DNA of 64,000 nt from Vreelandella glaciei (GTDB taxonomy: Bacteria > Pseudomonadota > Gammaproteobacteria > Pseudomonadales > Halomonadaceae): positions 1 to 64,000 of the forward strand of contig NZ_JACCDE010000018.1 of NCBI RefSeq assembly GCF_013415125.1, written 5' to 3'. The notes beneath the pieces were generated by a model, which saw only the letters and a program-made list of their open reading frames with translations, searched no databases and was not told the origin of the DNA. This document shows, in pieces, positions 34,133-43,254 of the stretch; position 1 is the stretch's first letter, and each line of letters starts with the position of its first letter. Both the position numbers and the translations under genes were made by a program.

Positions 34133-34747
34133 TTACCCTTTATGGGCAGCATCATAGGCTAGGTTGTCGGCACTGGCCTGGGGGTTGTTGGACCAGCCGC
34201 CATCTTTATGGCCGCGATGGACAACGCGCTGGCGGAAGATATCAGCCACGTTTTGGGCATCACCGGCAAGCAGCGCTTTGGTAGAGCACATTTCCGCACA
34301 TAGCGGCAGCTTACCTTCGGCAATACGGTTGGAGCCGTACTTCTCGTACTCCTCTTCTTTGCTTTCGGCCGGGCCGCCCGCGCAGAAGGTGCATTTGTCC
34401 ATCTTGCCGCGCTCACCAAAGGCATCCTGCTGGGGAAACTGCGGGGCGCCAAACGGGCAGGCGTAGAGGCAGTAGCCACAGCCGATGCAGAGGTCTTTGT
34501 CGTGCAGGACGATGCCGTCATCGGTTTTATAGAAGCAGTCGGTGGGGCACACCGCCATGCAGGGGGCGTCGTCACAGTGCATGCAAGCAACGGAGATGGA
34601 CATTTCATCCGCTTCACCGTCGTTAAGCGTGACCACTCGGCGGCGCTGAATGCCCCACTCGACATCGTTGGCATTTTTACACGCGGTGACGCAGCCGTTG
34701 CACTCAATGCAGCGTTCGGCGTCACACATAAATTTCATTTGAGCCAT
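34133..34747 (-). CDS. fdhB: Formate dehydrogenase iron-sulfur subunit (beta)
   Basis: A 204-residue ferredoxin-like electron transfer subunit with four 4Fe-4S cluster motifs: CIECNGCVTACK, CMHCDDAPCMAVCP, CIGCGYCLYACP and the CTFC...C pair in the C-terminal half. It has no membrane anchor of the FdnH type. It carries electrons from the molybdenum subunit to cytochrome b. GAGGAG precedes the ATG. A strong hairpin lies just upstream, between it and the alpha-subunit gene. Confidence 0.94.
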   Translation of the reverse strand: MAQMKFMCDAERCIECNGCVTACKNANDVEWGIQRRRVVTLNDGEADEMSISVACMHCDDAPCMAVCPTDCFYKTDDGIVLHDKDLCIGCGYCLYACPFGAPQFPQQDAFGERGKMDKCTFCAGGPAESKEEEYEKYGSNRIAEGKLPLCAEMCSTKALLAGDAQNVADIFRQRVVHRGHKDGGWSNNPQASADNLAYDAAHKG

Positions 34748-34763
34748 GGTGTTCTCCTCATGC

Positions 34764-34787
34764 CGGTGCGGGATGGCTCCCGCACCG
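34764..34787 (-). other. Intercistronic hairpin between fdhA and fdhB
   Basis: CGGTGCGGGA at 34764-34773 and TCCCGCACCG at 34778-34787 form a perfect 10-bp stem with a four-base loop. No T-run follows on the minus strand, so it looks like an mRNA stability or processing element rather than a terminator. Confidence 0.75.
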
Positions 34788-34824
34788 TCGTGCTGTCAGG
34801 TCGGTCGCGTCTTTTTTTCTAGAT

Positions 34825-37677
34825 TCAGGCGCGCTCAATGCGGCAAATGGTGCACTTGGTCTCTTGCATCAGTGTCACCGGGTCGTAGCCGTAGGTGGTG
34901 GCGGTATTGGCCGCCTCACCAATGATGTACGGGTCCGACCCATCCGGGTAACGGTCACGCAGGCTCTCGCCCTGGAACATGCCGCCAAAGTGAAACGGCA
35001 TAAACGCTACGTTACGATCGACGCGAGGAGTGACCAGGGCTTTGACCTTCACACGGCCCCCTTCTGCCCCTTCTACCCAAACATCGTCACCATCTTTGAT
35101 GCTGAGGTCGTTGGCGTCCGCCGGGTTAATTTCGACAAACATCTCCTGCTGCAGCTCGGCAAGCCACGACATGGAGCGCGTCTCTTCCCCACCCCCTTCG
35201 TACTCAACCAGACGCCCGGAGGTGAGAATCATCGGGTACTCGCCGGTGTTGTCGCGATCCTGAATGGTTTTGTACATGGTCGGCAGGCGCATGATCGAGT
35301 CGAAGTCGTCCCAAGTCGGGAAGCGTTCAACCAAATCACGACGCGTGGTGTAGAGCGGCTCGCGGTGCTTCGGCACCTGGTCGGGGAAAGTCCAGACCAC
35401 GGCGCGTGCCTTGGCGTTGCCGTAGGGCGCACAGCCATGCTCAATGGTGACACGCTGGATACCGCCAGAGAGGTCGGTTTTCCAGTTTTTGCCTTCCGCC
35501 GCCTGCTTCTCTTCGGCAGTCAGGTCGTCCCACCAGCCTAGATCTTTGAGCAGCTGGTCGTTGAACTCCGGATAGCCGTCGTCGATATCACCACCCACCG
35601 GCGCGGAACCTTCCGCTAGAAGGTTGATGCCATCACGCTCAATACCAAAGCGGGCACGGAAGCCCATGCCACCCGCCATCACCGGAATACTGGTGTCGTA
35701 AAGATTGGGCGAACCTGGGTGTCCAAACTCTGGGGTACCCCAACATGGCCACGGCAAGCCGTAGTAATCCCCATCCGCCGGGCCACCCTCTGCGCGCAAG
35801 TTCTCGAAGCTGAAGGTGTGCCAGTTTTTCTGGTGCTCTTTGAGGCGTTCGGGGCTTTGCCCGGTATAGCCTACCGTCCACATGCCGCGGTTGATTTCAC
35901 GCAGAATATCGTCGATTAACGGCTCGTCGCCGTTCATTTGATAGTTCTTGACCAGCTCATTACCGAAGCCCAGCTTACGGGCGAACAGGTACATGATTTC
36001 GTGGTCAGGCTTGGATTCAAACAGTGGTTCAATCACGCGGTCACGCCACTGAATCGAGCGGTTGGTGGCGGTGACACTGCCGGTAGTTTCGAACTGGGTG
36101 GCCGCTGGCAGCAGATACACGCCGTCGCTGCGGTCGTGCATTACGGCGGCAACGGTGGGATAAGGGTCAACGATGACCATCATCTCCAGTTTCTGCATCG
36201 CTTTTTGCATTTCCACGCCGCGGGTCTGGGAGTTAACCGCGTGCCCCCAGTAGAACATTGCTTTCAGGGCGGTGCGCTGGGAGATGTTTTCATCATCCTC
36301 AAGTACGCCATCGACCCAACGCGACACGGTAATACCGGGGCTGTACATGGGCTTACCATCGGCGTATTCGGTATCGTCATAGCGGCCTTTAAGCCACTCA
36401 TAGTCGAGATCCCACACCTGCGCCCAGTGCTGCCAGGCACCTTCCGCCAAGCCGTAGTAACCCGGCAAGGAATCACAGCCAAGGCCAAGGTCGGTCGCGC
36501 CCTGTACGTTATCGTGGCCGCGCAGGATGTTAGCGCCGCCGCCCGCCACGCCGATATTCCCCAGCGCTAGCTCAAGAATGCAGTAAGCGCGGGTATTGTT
36601 GTTGCCGGTAGTGTGCTGGGTGCCGCCCATACACCAGACCACACAGCCCGGCCGGTTGTCGGAGAGGCGTTTGGCGACATCGTACATTTCGGCTTCGGGA
36701 ACGCCGGTGACTTCTTCGACGACACTGGGCGGAAAGTTGGCGACTTCGGCGCGCACTTCATCCATCCCGTAAACGCGCTGGTTGATGTACTCGTTATCTT
36801 CCCAGCCGTTCTCGAAAATGTGCCACAGCAGGCCCCAGATATACGCCACATCAGAGCCAGGACGCAGACGCACGTATTTATTGGCTTTGGCGGCAGTACG
36901 GGTAAAGCGCGGGTCGACCACGATGATGTCGCAATTATTGCGCTCTTTGGCGATCAAGAAATGCTGCATCGCCACCGGGTGGGCTTCACTAGGATTAGAA
37001 CCGATAAACAGCATCGACTTACTGTTATGCATGTCATTGAGCGAGTTGGTCATCGCCCCGTAACCCCAAGTATTCGCCACGCCTGCCACGGTGGTGGAGT
37101 GGCAGATACGCGCCTGGTGGTCAGTGTTGTTAGTGCCCCACAGCGAAGCGAGCTTGCGCATCAAGTACGCCTGCTCGTTGTTGAACTTCGCCGAGCCAAG
37201 CCAGTAAACGCTGTCCGGGCCATGCTCTTCGCGCAGCTCGAGCAGCTTGTCGCCAATTTCGTTTACGGCGTCTTCCCAGCTCATGCGCTCCCACTCACCG
37301 GCCACGAGCTTCATCGGGTACTTGAGGCGCCGCGTGGAGTGACCGTGCTGGCGCAACGAGGCGCCTTTCGCGCAGTGTGCACCACGGTTGATGGGGTGAT
37401 CAAAAGCGGGTTCTTGCTTGGTCCAAATGCCCTCTTGAACTTCGGCGTAAACGCCACAACCCACTGAACAGTGGGAGCAGATGGTGCGTTTGGTCTCCAC
37501 CGGCGAGTCCAGCACGGGTGTTTTGTCGGCTGCTTCTGAGCGCTGCATCATGGGCGCACCCATAAAGCCAACGGCGGCCACACCGCCGGTGGCAGCACCG
37601 CTGCGTTTGAGGAACTGGCGACGGGAAATACCCAGCCCGGAGGCCTTGGGGGTGTCTGTTTTGCGAGTTAAGCGCAT
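34825..37677 (-). CDS. fdhA: Formate dehydrogenase molybdenum subunit (alpha), Cys type
   Basis: A 950-residue molybdopterin oxidoreductase oxidising formate to CO2. A Tat signal (ISRRQFLK, with RR at 19-20) sends it to the periplasmic side. One 4Fe-4S cluster is bound by Cys67, Cys70, Cys74 and Cys102. The molybdenum ligand position is Cys192 in ARICHSTTV, where FdnG/FdoG of E. coli carry selenocysteine, so no SECIS or Sec decoding is needed. The molybdopterin-binding C-terminal domain is complete. It starts the structural part of the operon and is followed by beta and gamma subunits. Confidence 0.95.
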   Translation of the reverse strand: MRLTRKTDTPKASGLGISRRQFLKRSGAATGGVAAVGFMGAPMMQRSEAADKTPVLDSPVETKRTICSHCSVGCGVYAEVQEGIWTKQEPAFDHPINRGAHCAKGASLRQHGHSTRRLKYPMKLVAGEWERMSWEDAVNEIGDKLLELREEHGPDSVYWLGSAKFNNEQAYLMRKLASLWGTNNTDHQARICHSTTVAGVANTWGYGAMTNSLNDMHNSKSMLFIGSNPSEAHPVAMQHFLIAKERNNCDIIVVDPRFTRTAAKANKYVRLRPGSDVAYIWGLLWHIFENGWEDNEYINQRVYGMDEVRAEVANFPPSVVEEVTGVPEAEMYDVAKRLSDNRPGCVVWCMGGTQHTTGNNNTRAYCILELALGNIGVAGGGANILRGHDNVQGATDLGLGCDSLPGYYGLAEGAWQHWAQVWDLDYEWLKGRYDDTEYADGKPMYSPGITVSRWVDGVLEDDENISQRTALKAMFYWGHAVNSQTRGVEMQKAMQKLEMMVIVDPYPTVAAVMHDRSDGVYLLPAATQFETTGSVTATNRSIQWRDRVIEPLFESKPDHEIMYLFARKLGFGNELVKNYQMNGDEPLIDDILREINRGMWTVGYTGQSPERLKEHQKNWHTFSFENLRAEGGPADGDYYGLPWPCWGTPEFGHPGSPNLYDTSIPVMAGGMGFRARFGIERDGINLLAEGSAPVGGDIDDGYPEFNDQLLKDLGWWDDLTAEEKQAAEGKNWKTDLSGGIQRVTIEHGCAPYGNAKARAVVWTFPDQVPKHREPLYTTRRDLVERFPTWDDFDSIMRLPTMYKTIQDRDNTGEYPMILTSGRLVEYEGGGEETRSMSWLAELQQEMFVEINPADANDLSIKDGDDVWVEGAEGGRVKVKALVTPRVDRNVAFMPFHFGGMFQGESLRDRYPDGSDPYIIGEAANTATTYGYDPVTLMQETKCTICRIERA

Positions 37678-37701
37678 GGCAAATCTCCTGGCATTCCGCC
37701 G

Positions 37702-37902
37702 TCAGTCACGCAGCGAGGCGTAATAAGCACGGACGTGATCAGTCTCACGGTAGTTAACCGTTGGTTTTTCGTTTTTCACCGGGGCAGTGTCAGCCTGTGC
37801 CAGAGTGACATGACCGACTGCCGCTGCGGCGCCAGCAGCGGCGGTTCCCAACCCAACGGTCTTCATAAAACGGCGGCGCTCAGGATTGTGTGACGGGTGC
37901 AT
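37702..37902 (-). CDS. Small Tat-targeted formate dehydrogenase-associated protein
   Basis: A 66-residue peptide with a Tat motif (PERRRFMKTVG), a hydrophobic Ala-rich segment and a short mature part ending YRETDHVRAYYASLRD. It matches the small proteins found before fdh alpha genes in many proteobacteria (formate dehydrogenase region Tat target). GAGGAG precedes the ATG at 37902; the longer frame adds a basic stretch without its own ribosome site. It may help export or assembly of the complex. Its role is unproved. Confidence 0.85.
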   Translation of the reverse strand: MHPSHNPERRRFMKTVGLGTAAAGAAAAVGHVTLAQADTAPVKNEKPTVNYRETDHVRAYYASLRD

Positions 37903-37984
37903 GGGTTTCTCCTCTTGCATGCCTTTATAGCGGGTCTTTTTATGCTGTTTTTTTGATTTTACTGATTTTTTTATGGAGCCTTCG

Positions 37985-38599
37985 TTAAGGCTCAACAATA
38001 CGCACCAGCGTATGACCCGCATCAACACTCAAGCGAGCCTCCTCACTCTCCATAAAAGCGCCACCCAACTGCCCCAGCGCTGCATAGAAAGCGGTGTCTA
38101 CCTGCCCCAGGTCGGCAAAACAGCTGGCCGCCCAAGGGGCTAAATGTTGGCTAAAGAAATAGGCCTGCTCGTGACTAGCTGAGTCAATCAGCATTGCCAT
38201 CACTTCGCATAGTGCCGCCAAGTGATCTTCTGGGTCACGGGTATGTTCACTACGCACAAAGCCGAGCACCTTCAAATCTTGACGCAGCGCCACCAGCGCC
38301 GCTTCCATTAATTCGCCATTGCGGTACCAAGAAGCATACGGCACCACCTCACCCTGAATCACACCGACCAGGAGGCGGAAGTGAGCACGCTGCAGTCCCT
38401 CGATGTCGGTCTTCTTGGCGGTGGCTGCCAGCGCATGCCAACACTCGGCCAAACGGCTGCCGTCTTGTTCGATGTCCAGTTCAGCCAACCAATCTAGCAA
38501 CTCGGCATCTGGAGTCTGGCGTAATAATGTGGCCAATAGCCGGTAAATATCGGCGCGTAGCGCATCCGCTTCTTTAAGCGTGGGCAGTGCATCCGTCAT
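37985..38599 (-). CDS. TorD-family molybdoenzyme chaperone
   Basis: A 204-residue all-helical cytoplasmic protein of the TorD/DmsD family, with the pattern YRLLATLLRQTPDAELLDWL near the N-terminus and PYASWYRNGELM near residue 90, similar to the family's ExPxDH/Y..Y region. Such chaperones bind Tat signals of molybdoenzymes and check cofactor loading. It lies between the polyferredoxin gene (4-bp gap) and the small Tat protein, so the client is most likely the alpha subunit. Confidence 0.88.
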   Translation of the reverse strand: MTDALPTLKEADALRADIYRLLATLLRQTPDAELLDWLAELDIEQDGSRLAECWHALAATAKKTDIEGLQRAHFRLLVGVIQGEVVPYASWYRNGELMEAALVALRQDLKVLGFVRSEHTRDPEDHLAALCEVMAMLIDSASHEQAYFFSQHLAPWAASCFADLGQVDTAFYAALGQLGGAFMESEEARLSVDAGHTLVRIVEP

Positions 38600-38603
38600 C
38601 GGC

Positions 38604-40337
38604 TTATACCTTCAGTTGCGCGTCGGGATCGCGAATCATGGTTTTCCAGACATCCTTAACGCGGCAGTCTTCACACATTTCCAGACGAATCATCGCTTCG
38701 CCAGCAAAGTAGGGGTGGTTGGCCAGCTTCTCTTTAATAGTAGCTACCGTGCTGACAGTAGCAAACGGCTTGCCGCAGTTGATGCATTCAAAGGCTGCTT
38801 CTTCGTGACAAATATGGCGCGTTTCGCGAGCCTCCGAGGCCAAGAAGCCGGGCATCAGGGTAATCGCATCTTCGGGGCAGGCTTGTTCACACAAGCCGCA
38901 CTGCACACAATCCGCCTCAAGGAAACTCAGCGCGGGGGTTTTACCACCTGACTTGAGCGCGGGGGTTGGGCAGTTGCTGACGCAAGCGTGGCACAGCGTA
39001 CAGGCATCGCGATCCACCTGAATGGCGCCGTAGGCAGCGCCCACCGGCATAGCAACCCGCTCGTCGCTGGGGCTACCCAACTCTGCTAACCGTGCCAGCA
39101 CGCGGTTCAAGCGTGCCCGCTTTTCGGGCTCAGGTAGACTAAGCGGCGCCTCAGTCAGTGGAGTAAGCGCCGGAAGCGCGTCGCGAGCGGCGTGGTCGGC
39201 TACCTCAATCAATGTCACACGAGCGCAATCATGACCCAGCGCGTCCAACAAGGCATGTACCTGGGCGACTTGGTCAGTCAAAAAGGTACTCAAGCGGGCA
39301 GGCATATCAGGGTGCAGCTGGATACGCACTTCAGCGGCACCGGCAGCCAAGGCGGTTAGCCACTGGTCGTGGCCTGCGGCTCCCAGCTCTTCTAACGGTG
39401 CGTCGATGATATGACCTGCGGGCACTACACCCGCAGCGCGCTCGGCATCTTGTGAGTCATGGGTAATAAAACGCAGCACCGGCACCTGACCACCAGCTTC
39501 ACGGTAGGCTGCCAGCCAAGCGGATAGGGTGTCTTGCTGGCGGCGCGTTTCCGGTAGACGAAATTCGATAGCGCCCGTAGGGCAAGCGCTGGTGCAGCTG
39601 CCTACGCCTTGGCAGAGGAAGGGATCAATCTCAATATGGGACTCAATCCGCCCCTGAATGCTGGAGATGGCATCCGCCGGGCAAACATCCAAACAGCGGG
39701 TACAGCCAATGTTACCGCTGGTGGAGTGCGCACACAGATCACTGTTGACTTGGAAATAGCGCGGCTTATCGAATTCGCCCACTAGCCCCACAAAATCGTC
39801 GAGAATATCGCTGCGCTGCTCAACGTCCTGCCACTGCAGTACTACATAGCCAGGAGGCGGCAGCTCCCAGCGCAGGGTATGAGAAGTTGGAGCAAGGTCG
39901 AGGATTAAGTCAAAGCCGTCGCGCTCAATCAGTGCGCGAGCAATATCCAGCGGCGCATCTTCATCGTCAAGTTGAACGTTAACGTTAAAGGCGCCCAGAT
40001 AGCCATTGATACGCAGTTGGCTGAGTTGCCCCTGGGTCAGCGTCTGGGTGACCAGCGGTTCGCTAGACCCGAGAGGATCGACAGTGTCGTTTCCTGGGCT
40101 GTTCGCGTCAGACTCAGTGACAAGTAGCGTCAGCGATGCCAAGCCGCGCCCCTGTAGAGCGCGAGCGGCAGGATAAACGTCGGCTTCGGTACCTATTAAC
40201 AGCGCATGACCACGGCTGTGATAGGTCACATTGGCAGGCGTTAGGTTAGCTGGCCACGAGATACGTCGGCGTACCGTTTCCCGAGCCTCGGCATTGCGCT
40301 GGTCGTCTATCGACGCCAGTTGGATTCGTTGGTTCAT
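38604..40337 (-). CDS. Fdh-associated multi-cluster 4Fe-4S protein
   Basis: A 577-residue soluble protein with at least four 4Fe-4S motifs: CTRCLDVCPADAI near residue 220, CQGVGSCTSACPTGAI near 252, CTLCHACVSNCPTPAL near 460, CVQCGLCEQACPEDAI near 490, plus a further Cys-rich block (CHEEAAFECINCG...CEDC) near the end. The first ~200 residues lack cysteine clusters and resemble a binding domain of unknown role. Proteins of this kind sit in fdh clusters of marine gammaproteobacteria; they may donate or accept electrons for the enzyme or its maturation. It is the first gene of the operon. Confidence 0.82.
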   Translation of the reverse strand: MNQRIQLASIDDQRNAEARETVRRRISWPANLTPANVTYHSRGHALLIGTEADVYPAARALQGRGLASLTLLVTESDANSPGNDTVDPLGSSEPLVTQTLTQGQLSQLRINGYLGAFNVNVQLDDEDAPLDIARALIERDGFDLILDLAPTSHTLRWELPPPGYVVLQWQDVEQRSDILDDFVGLVGEFDKPRYFQVNSDLCAHSTSGNIGCTRCLDVCPADAISSIQGRIESHIEIDPFLCQGVGSCTSACPTGAIEFRLPETRRQQDTLSAWLAAYREAGGQVPVLRFITHDSQDAERAAGVVPAGHIIDAPLEELGAAGHDQWLTALAAGAAEVRIQLHPDMPARLSTFLTDQVAQVHALLDALGHDCARVTLIEVADHAARDALPALTPLTEAPLSLPEPEKRARLNRVLARLAELGSPSDERVAMPVGAAYGAIQVDRDACTLCHACVSNCPTPALKSGGKTPALSFLEADCVQCGLCEQACPEDAITLMPGFLASEARETRHICHEEAAFECINCGKPFATVSTVATIKEKLANHPYFAGEAMIRLEMCEDCRVKDVWKTMIRDPDAQLKV

Positions 40338-40379
40338 GCGCTCTCACGGTCAGGGAATCATTCTTATTATATTTTTGAG

Positions 40380-40408
40380 TTATATATTTAACCATTGTGG
40401 CATAACAA
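40380..40408 (-). promoter_or_regulatory. Putative sigma-70-type promoter of the fdh operon
   Basis: On the minus strand TTGTTA (40403-40408) is followed after 17 bp by ATATAA (40380-40385). It sits about 40 bp upstream of the start of the polyferredoxin gene in an AT-rich 198-bp gap. The assignment is by motif only. Confidence 0.45.
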
Positions 40409-40535
40409 TGCGTTGAAGCTAAGTTCAGCCTATGTGCAATGCTAATATTTGCCAACCTTATTACCGTCAACGCTGCCAACGCTAGCAACTAAATCAATTC
40501 TCAACTTATTGATTTCTATAAACTAAGGAATAATT

Positions 40536-41162
40536 TCATAGTTTGGTATGAGTGTCAGATAAATAATCAGACTGGTCGTCTAGTGAAGTCTCTTTTACAA
40601 CGTTGTTACTGGGCGTGCAAGGTGCGGCGTGCTCTTCGTCTGCGGCTGTCGATGGCTCACTGGCTGTCACTTCAGCCGGGGACTCGGTGCTGCTTTCATC
40701 CACTGGTTTATCAAGCGCCTCTTCCACTTTATGCGTCCAGCGGCGCAGTTTACCGGCGAGATCTGCCGCCATCGGTTTCAACAGCTTATTGTAGTCGGCG
40801 TCGTAGTCGTCCAAGCCATCGCGCACGTTGTAGTTACCGGTGGCCCATAGGCGTTTTAATGCTTGTCGGCGTAAAGGGCCGCTAACGCCCGGCGCCATAT
40901 ACGCACTGAAATCGCTGCCTGCTTCCAGCGTGTCAGGGTCTGGCAAGGTGTGGTCGAGACTGCCGGGTTCTGGCTCCTCAGCTGGTGTTGCCAGGGGTTG
41001 GTCATTCTCAGCGTTAGGTTGCTCGGCCTCATTATGAAGCACTGCCTCCTGGTCAGCAGATGCCTCATCAACGGGCGTAGTATCTGGTGAAGAGGACGCC
41101 GACGCGTCCTCTTCTTTTTGCACATGGCGCTTTAGTCGCGACCAGCGTTCCAGGCGACTCAT
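40536..41162 (-). CDS. DUF3306 protein, fdh-associated
   Basis: A 208-residue, very acidic protein of the DUF3306 family. A basic N-terminus (MSRLERWSRLKR) is followed by a disordered acidic region, then the conserved block ETLEAGSDFSAYMAPGVSGP-type sequence (GSDFSAYMAPGVSGPLRRQA) with LKRLWATGNYNVRDGLDDYDADY, then a second disordered tail. It is found with DUF3305 and formate dehydrogenases. Its start overlaps the DUF3305 stop by one base. Likely an assembly factor; no catalytic motif is seen. Confidence 0.85.
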   Translation of the reverse strand: MSRLERWSRLKRHVQKEEDASASSSPDTTPVDEASADQEAVLHNEAEQPNAENDQPLATPAEEPEPGSLDHTLPDPDTLEAGSDFSAYMAPGVSGPLRRQALKRLWATGNYNVRDGLDDYDADYNKLLKPMAADLAGKLRRWTHKVEEALDKPVDESSTESPAEVTASEPSTAADEEHAAPCTPSNNVVKETSLDDQSDYLSDTHTKL

Positions 41163-41599
41163 TACGGCTGCTCCTTGGAGGGCGTGTCTTTGGCGCGCCC
41201 AGCCCCTTTGCGTTTTTTCTTGCGCATTTCCATTGGCGCTTCCCCATGGCGTGCCAGATAACTCTCAAGCCAGACCTGAATGGCCATGGGCATCGGTGCT
41301 TCGAGCACCTGCTGCTCGCCATCCATCCAACCAGCCGCAACGTCCTGGCTAGCGGTAATCGCATCCGGCTTGGGTGTTTGCCCGGTAAAGCCTGCTCGCA
41401 CAAACAGTCGCGGAGTAGTCGAAGTTAGATTGAAACGATAGGCAGCACGCTCGGTCATCGACAGCTGCAGGTTAAGGACATTATCACCCTGATCGCCCAG
41501 CGTTAGCTCAGCAATGCGCCACTGGGTCAACGTAAAACGCTTCACCTGCTTGGCCTCAGCCACCAAGGTAATACTGATTGGGCGTAAGTTATCGTTCAT
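41162..41599 (-). CDS. DUF3305 protein, fdh-associated
   Basis: A 145-residue DUF3305 protein. The N-terminal ~110 residues form a beta-rich domain (RFTLTQWRIAELTLGD, LNLQLSMTERAAYRFNLTSTTPRLFVRAGF) and the C-terminus is basic (RKKKRKGAGRAK). The ribosome site before the ATG at 41599 is weak. It heads the two-gene unit with DUF3306 and is divergent from fdhD with a 177-bp gap. In many proteobacteria this pair accompanies molybdenum formate dehydrogenases; function is unknown. Confidence 0.85.
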   Translation of the reverse strand: MNDNLRPISITLVAEAKQVKRFTLTQWRIAELTLGDQGDNVLNLQLSMTERAAYRFNLTSTTPRLFVRAGFTGQTPKPDAITASQDVAAGWMDGEQQVLEAPMPMAIQVWLESYLARHGEAPMEMRKKKRKGAGRAKDTPSKEQP

Positions 41600-41776
41600 A
41601 ATGTTGAATACCCTGAACCTTACATGGATGGCACGTGAAGAAATGACACTCGAAAAAATCGTCGTTAGAAAAACGCACAGATAAGCATAGCGCTTGAATG
41701 GGTAGACAAGTAAGCATCCCCAGCGCCATCATCGTCAACCCTGTCGTTTTGCGAGAACTATTTCGCGAGGATTACC

Positions 41777-42646
41777 ATGCCCGCCCTTCAGCCTGCCCTT
41801 CAGATAAGCCGAGCCCGCTTACCGGCCACCACCGAGATCAGCATCGTTGATGAATATGGCGATGCGCGTCAGCAGGCCATCGCCGCTGAACGGGCACTCA
41901 CCGTGTATCTCAACAAACGTGAAATCGTCACGCTGATGACGCTGGGAGATGACCCTGAAGCGCTGGTGGTGGGCTATCTACGCAACCAGGGGCTACTGCG
42001 TGCCGCGGCTGATTTAGCCGCCGTGCAGGTCGATTGGGAAGTAGAAGCCGCGGTCGTCATTACACGCCACTTGCCCGAGGATTTAGAGGCGCGCTTAAGC
42101 ACCCGCACGGTGACAACCGGCTGCGGCCAGGGCACGGTCTTTGGTAAACTGCTCGACCAAACCGCTCTGACGGCGCTTCCCGATACGCAGTTAGCACAGT
42201 CCACGCTCTACCAACTGCTGCAAAATCTCAACGCCTATAATGAGACCTACCGCAGCGCGGGCGCCGTTCACGGCTGTGCGCTTTGCCGCCAAACCGAGGT
42301 GCTCGATTTTGTTGAAGACGTGGGGCGGCACAACGCGGTGGATACCCTGGCCGGTCGCCAATGGTTGCAACAAGCCGACAGTGCCGATGCCGATATTTTC
42401 TATACCACTGGGCGGCTGACGTCCGAAATGGTACTCAAAGTGGCGCAAATGGGCATTAGCGTATTGGTCTCGCGCTCCGGCGTTACCCAAAAAGGCGTGG
42501 AGCTGGCTGAACGCTTCGGCGTGCTGCTGATTGCCCGCGCCAAGGGCCGCCACTTTCAGGCGATTAATACTCAGAATCGCTTGGCGCTGGATGCGATACC
42601 TAGTCGACCATCCCAGTCCCGTTCATCTAAAGAGGCAAGCTCATGA
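41777..42646 (+). CDS. fdhD: FdhD sulfurtransferase for formate dehydrogenase
   Basis: A 289-residue FdhD. This protein moves sulfur from a cysteine desulfurase to the molybdenum cofactor and is required for formate dehydrogenase activity. The sulfur-carrying pair is Cys167-X2-Cys170 in GCALCRQ. The fold motif DVGRHNAVDTLAG and the late YTTGRLTSEMVLK with LVSRSGVTQKGVELAE are family marks. GAGGATTACC precedes the ATG. It overlaps the mobA gene by 4 bp. Confidence 0.95.
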   Translation: MPALQPALQISRARLPATTEISIVDEYGDARQQAIAAERALTVYLNKREIVTLMTLGDDPEALVVGYLRNQGLLRAAADLAAVQVDWEVEAAVVITRHLPEDLEARLSTRTVTTGCGQGTVFGKLLDQTALTALPDTQLAQSTLYQLLQNLNAYNETYRSAGAVHGCALCRQTEVLDFVEDVGRHNAVDTLAGRQWLQQADSADADIFYTTGRLTSEMVLKVAQMGISVLVSRSGVTQKGVELAERFGVLLIARAKGRHFQAINTQNRLALDAIPSRPSQSRSSKEASS

Positions 42647-43254
42647 TTCCCACTCACGAACTCACCGGCATGATTCTCGCGGGCGGCGAAGGGCGCAGAA
42701 TGGGTGGCCGGGATAAAGGGCTTGAGCCGTTCGCGGGCCTGCCATTAGTCGGCCATGTCGTAAAACGCCTTGAAGGCCAAGTAGCCGAGCTGCTGATTAA
42801 CGCCAACCGCAATGCTGACGCCTACCGCTTCTTCGCCGATCGCGTGATTGCCGATGAAGAAGGCGGCTTTAAAGGCCCACTGATGGGTATTTACAGCGGC
42901 CTACGCGCGGCAAAAACGCCTTGGTTACTAGTCGCCCCCTGCGACTCCCCCGCCCTGCCTGACGATCTAGTCGCGCGCATGGTGGCAGGGATTGGCGATC
43001 ATGATATCGCCGTGGCCTTTGACGGCGAACGGCTGCACCCGGTTGTTGCTCTACTGCGCACGTCGCTAGCGGATGATTTGGCCGCCACGCTTGCCGAAGG
43101 CGAACGCAAGATTGACCGCTGGTACGCCCGCCATGCGTGGTGCAAGGTCGATATGTCGGACTGTCCCGATGCGTTTGCCAATCTTAATACCGAAGAAGAG
43201 AAGCTGCGTTTGGAAAGTCTGCTGGCAGCTGCCTCAGGGAAGGTGTCGACATGA
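42643..43254 (+). CDS. mobA: MobA molybdenum cofactor guanylyltransferase
   Basis: A 203-residue MobA, joining GMP to Mo-molybdopterin to give the guanine dinucleotide form used by formate dehydrogenase. The nucleotide-binding LAGGEGRRMGGRDKGL is near the N-terminus, and LLVAPCDSPALPDDL with the metal-binding Asp follows near residue 95. Its start and stop both overlap neighbouring genes by 4 bp (ATGA), so translation is coupled. Confidence 0.95.
   Translation: MIPTHELTGMILAGGEGRRMGGRDKGLEPFAGLPLVGHVVKRLEGQVAELLINANRNADAYRFFADRVIADEEGGFKGPLMGIYSGLRAAKTPWLLVAPCDSPALPDDLVARMVAGIGDHDIAVAFDGERLHPVVALLRTSLADDLAATLAEGERKIDRWYARHAWCKVDMSDCPDAFANLNTEEEKLRLESLLAAASGKVST

Noticed and set aside
36990..37130. 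Possible selenocysteine codon in the formate dehydrogenase alpha subunit
   Set aside because: The metal-ligand codon reads Cys and the frame has no internal TGA.
36613..37467. 284-residue plus-strand frame antisense to fdhA, with a second long one at 34864-35541
   Set aside because: Both mirror the codon pattern of the formate dehydrogenase alpha gene. Their His/Val-rich translation is typical of an antisense shadow in GC-rich coding DNA.
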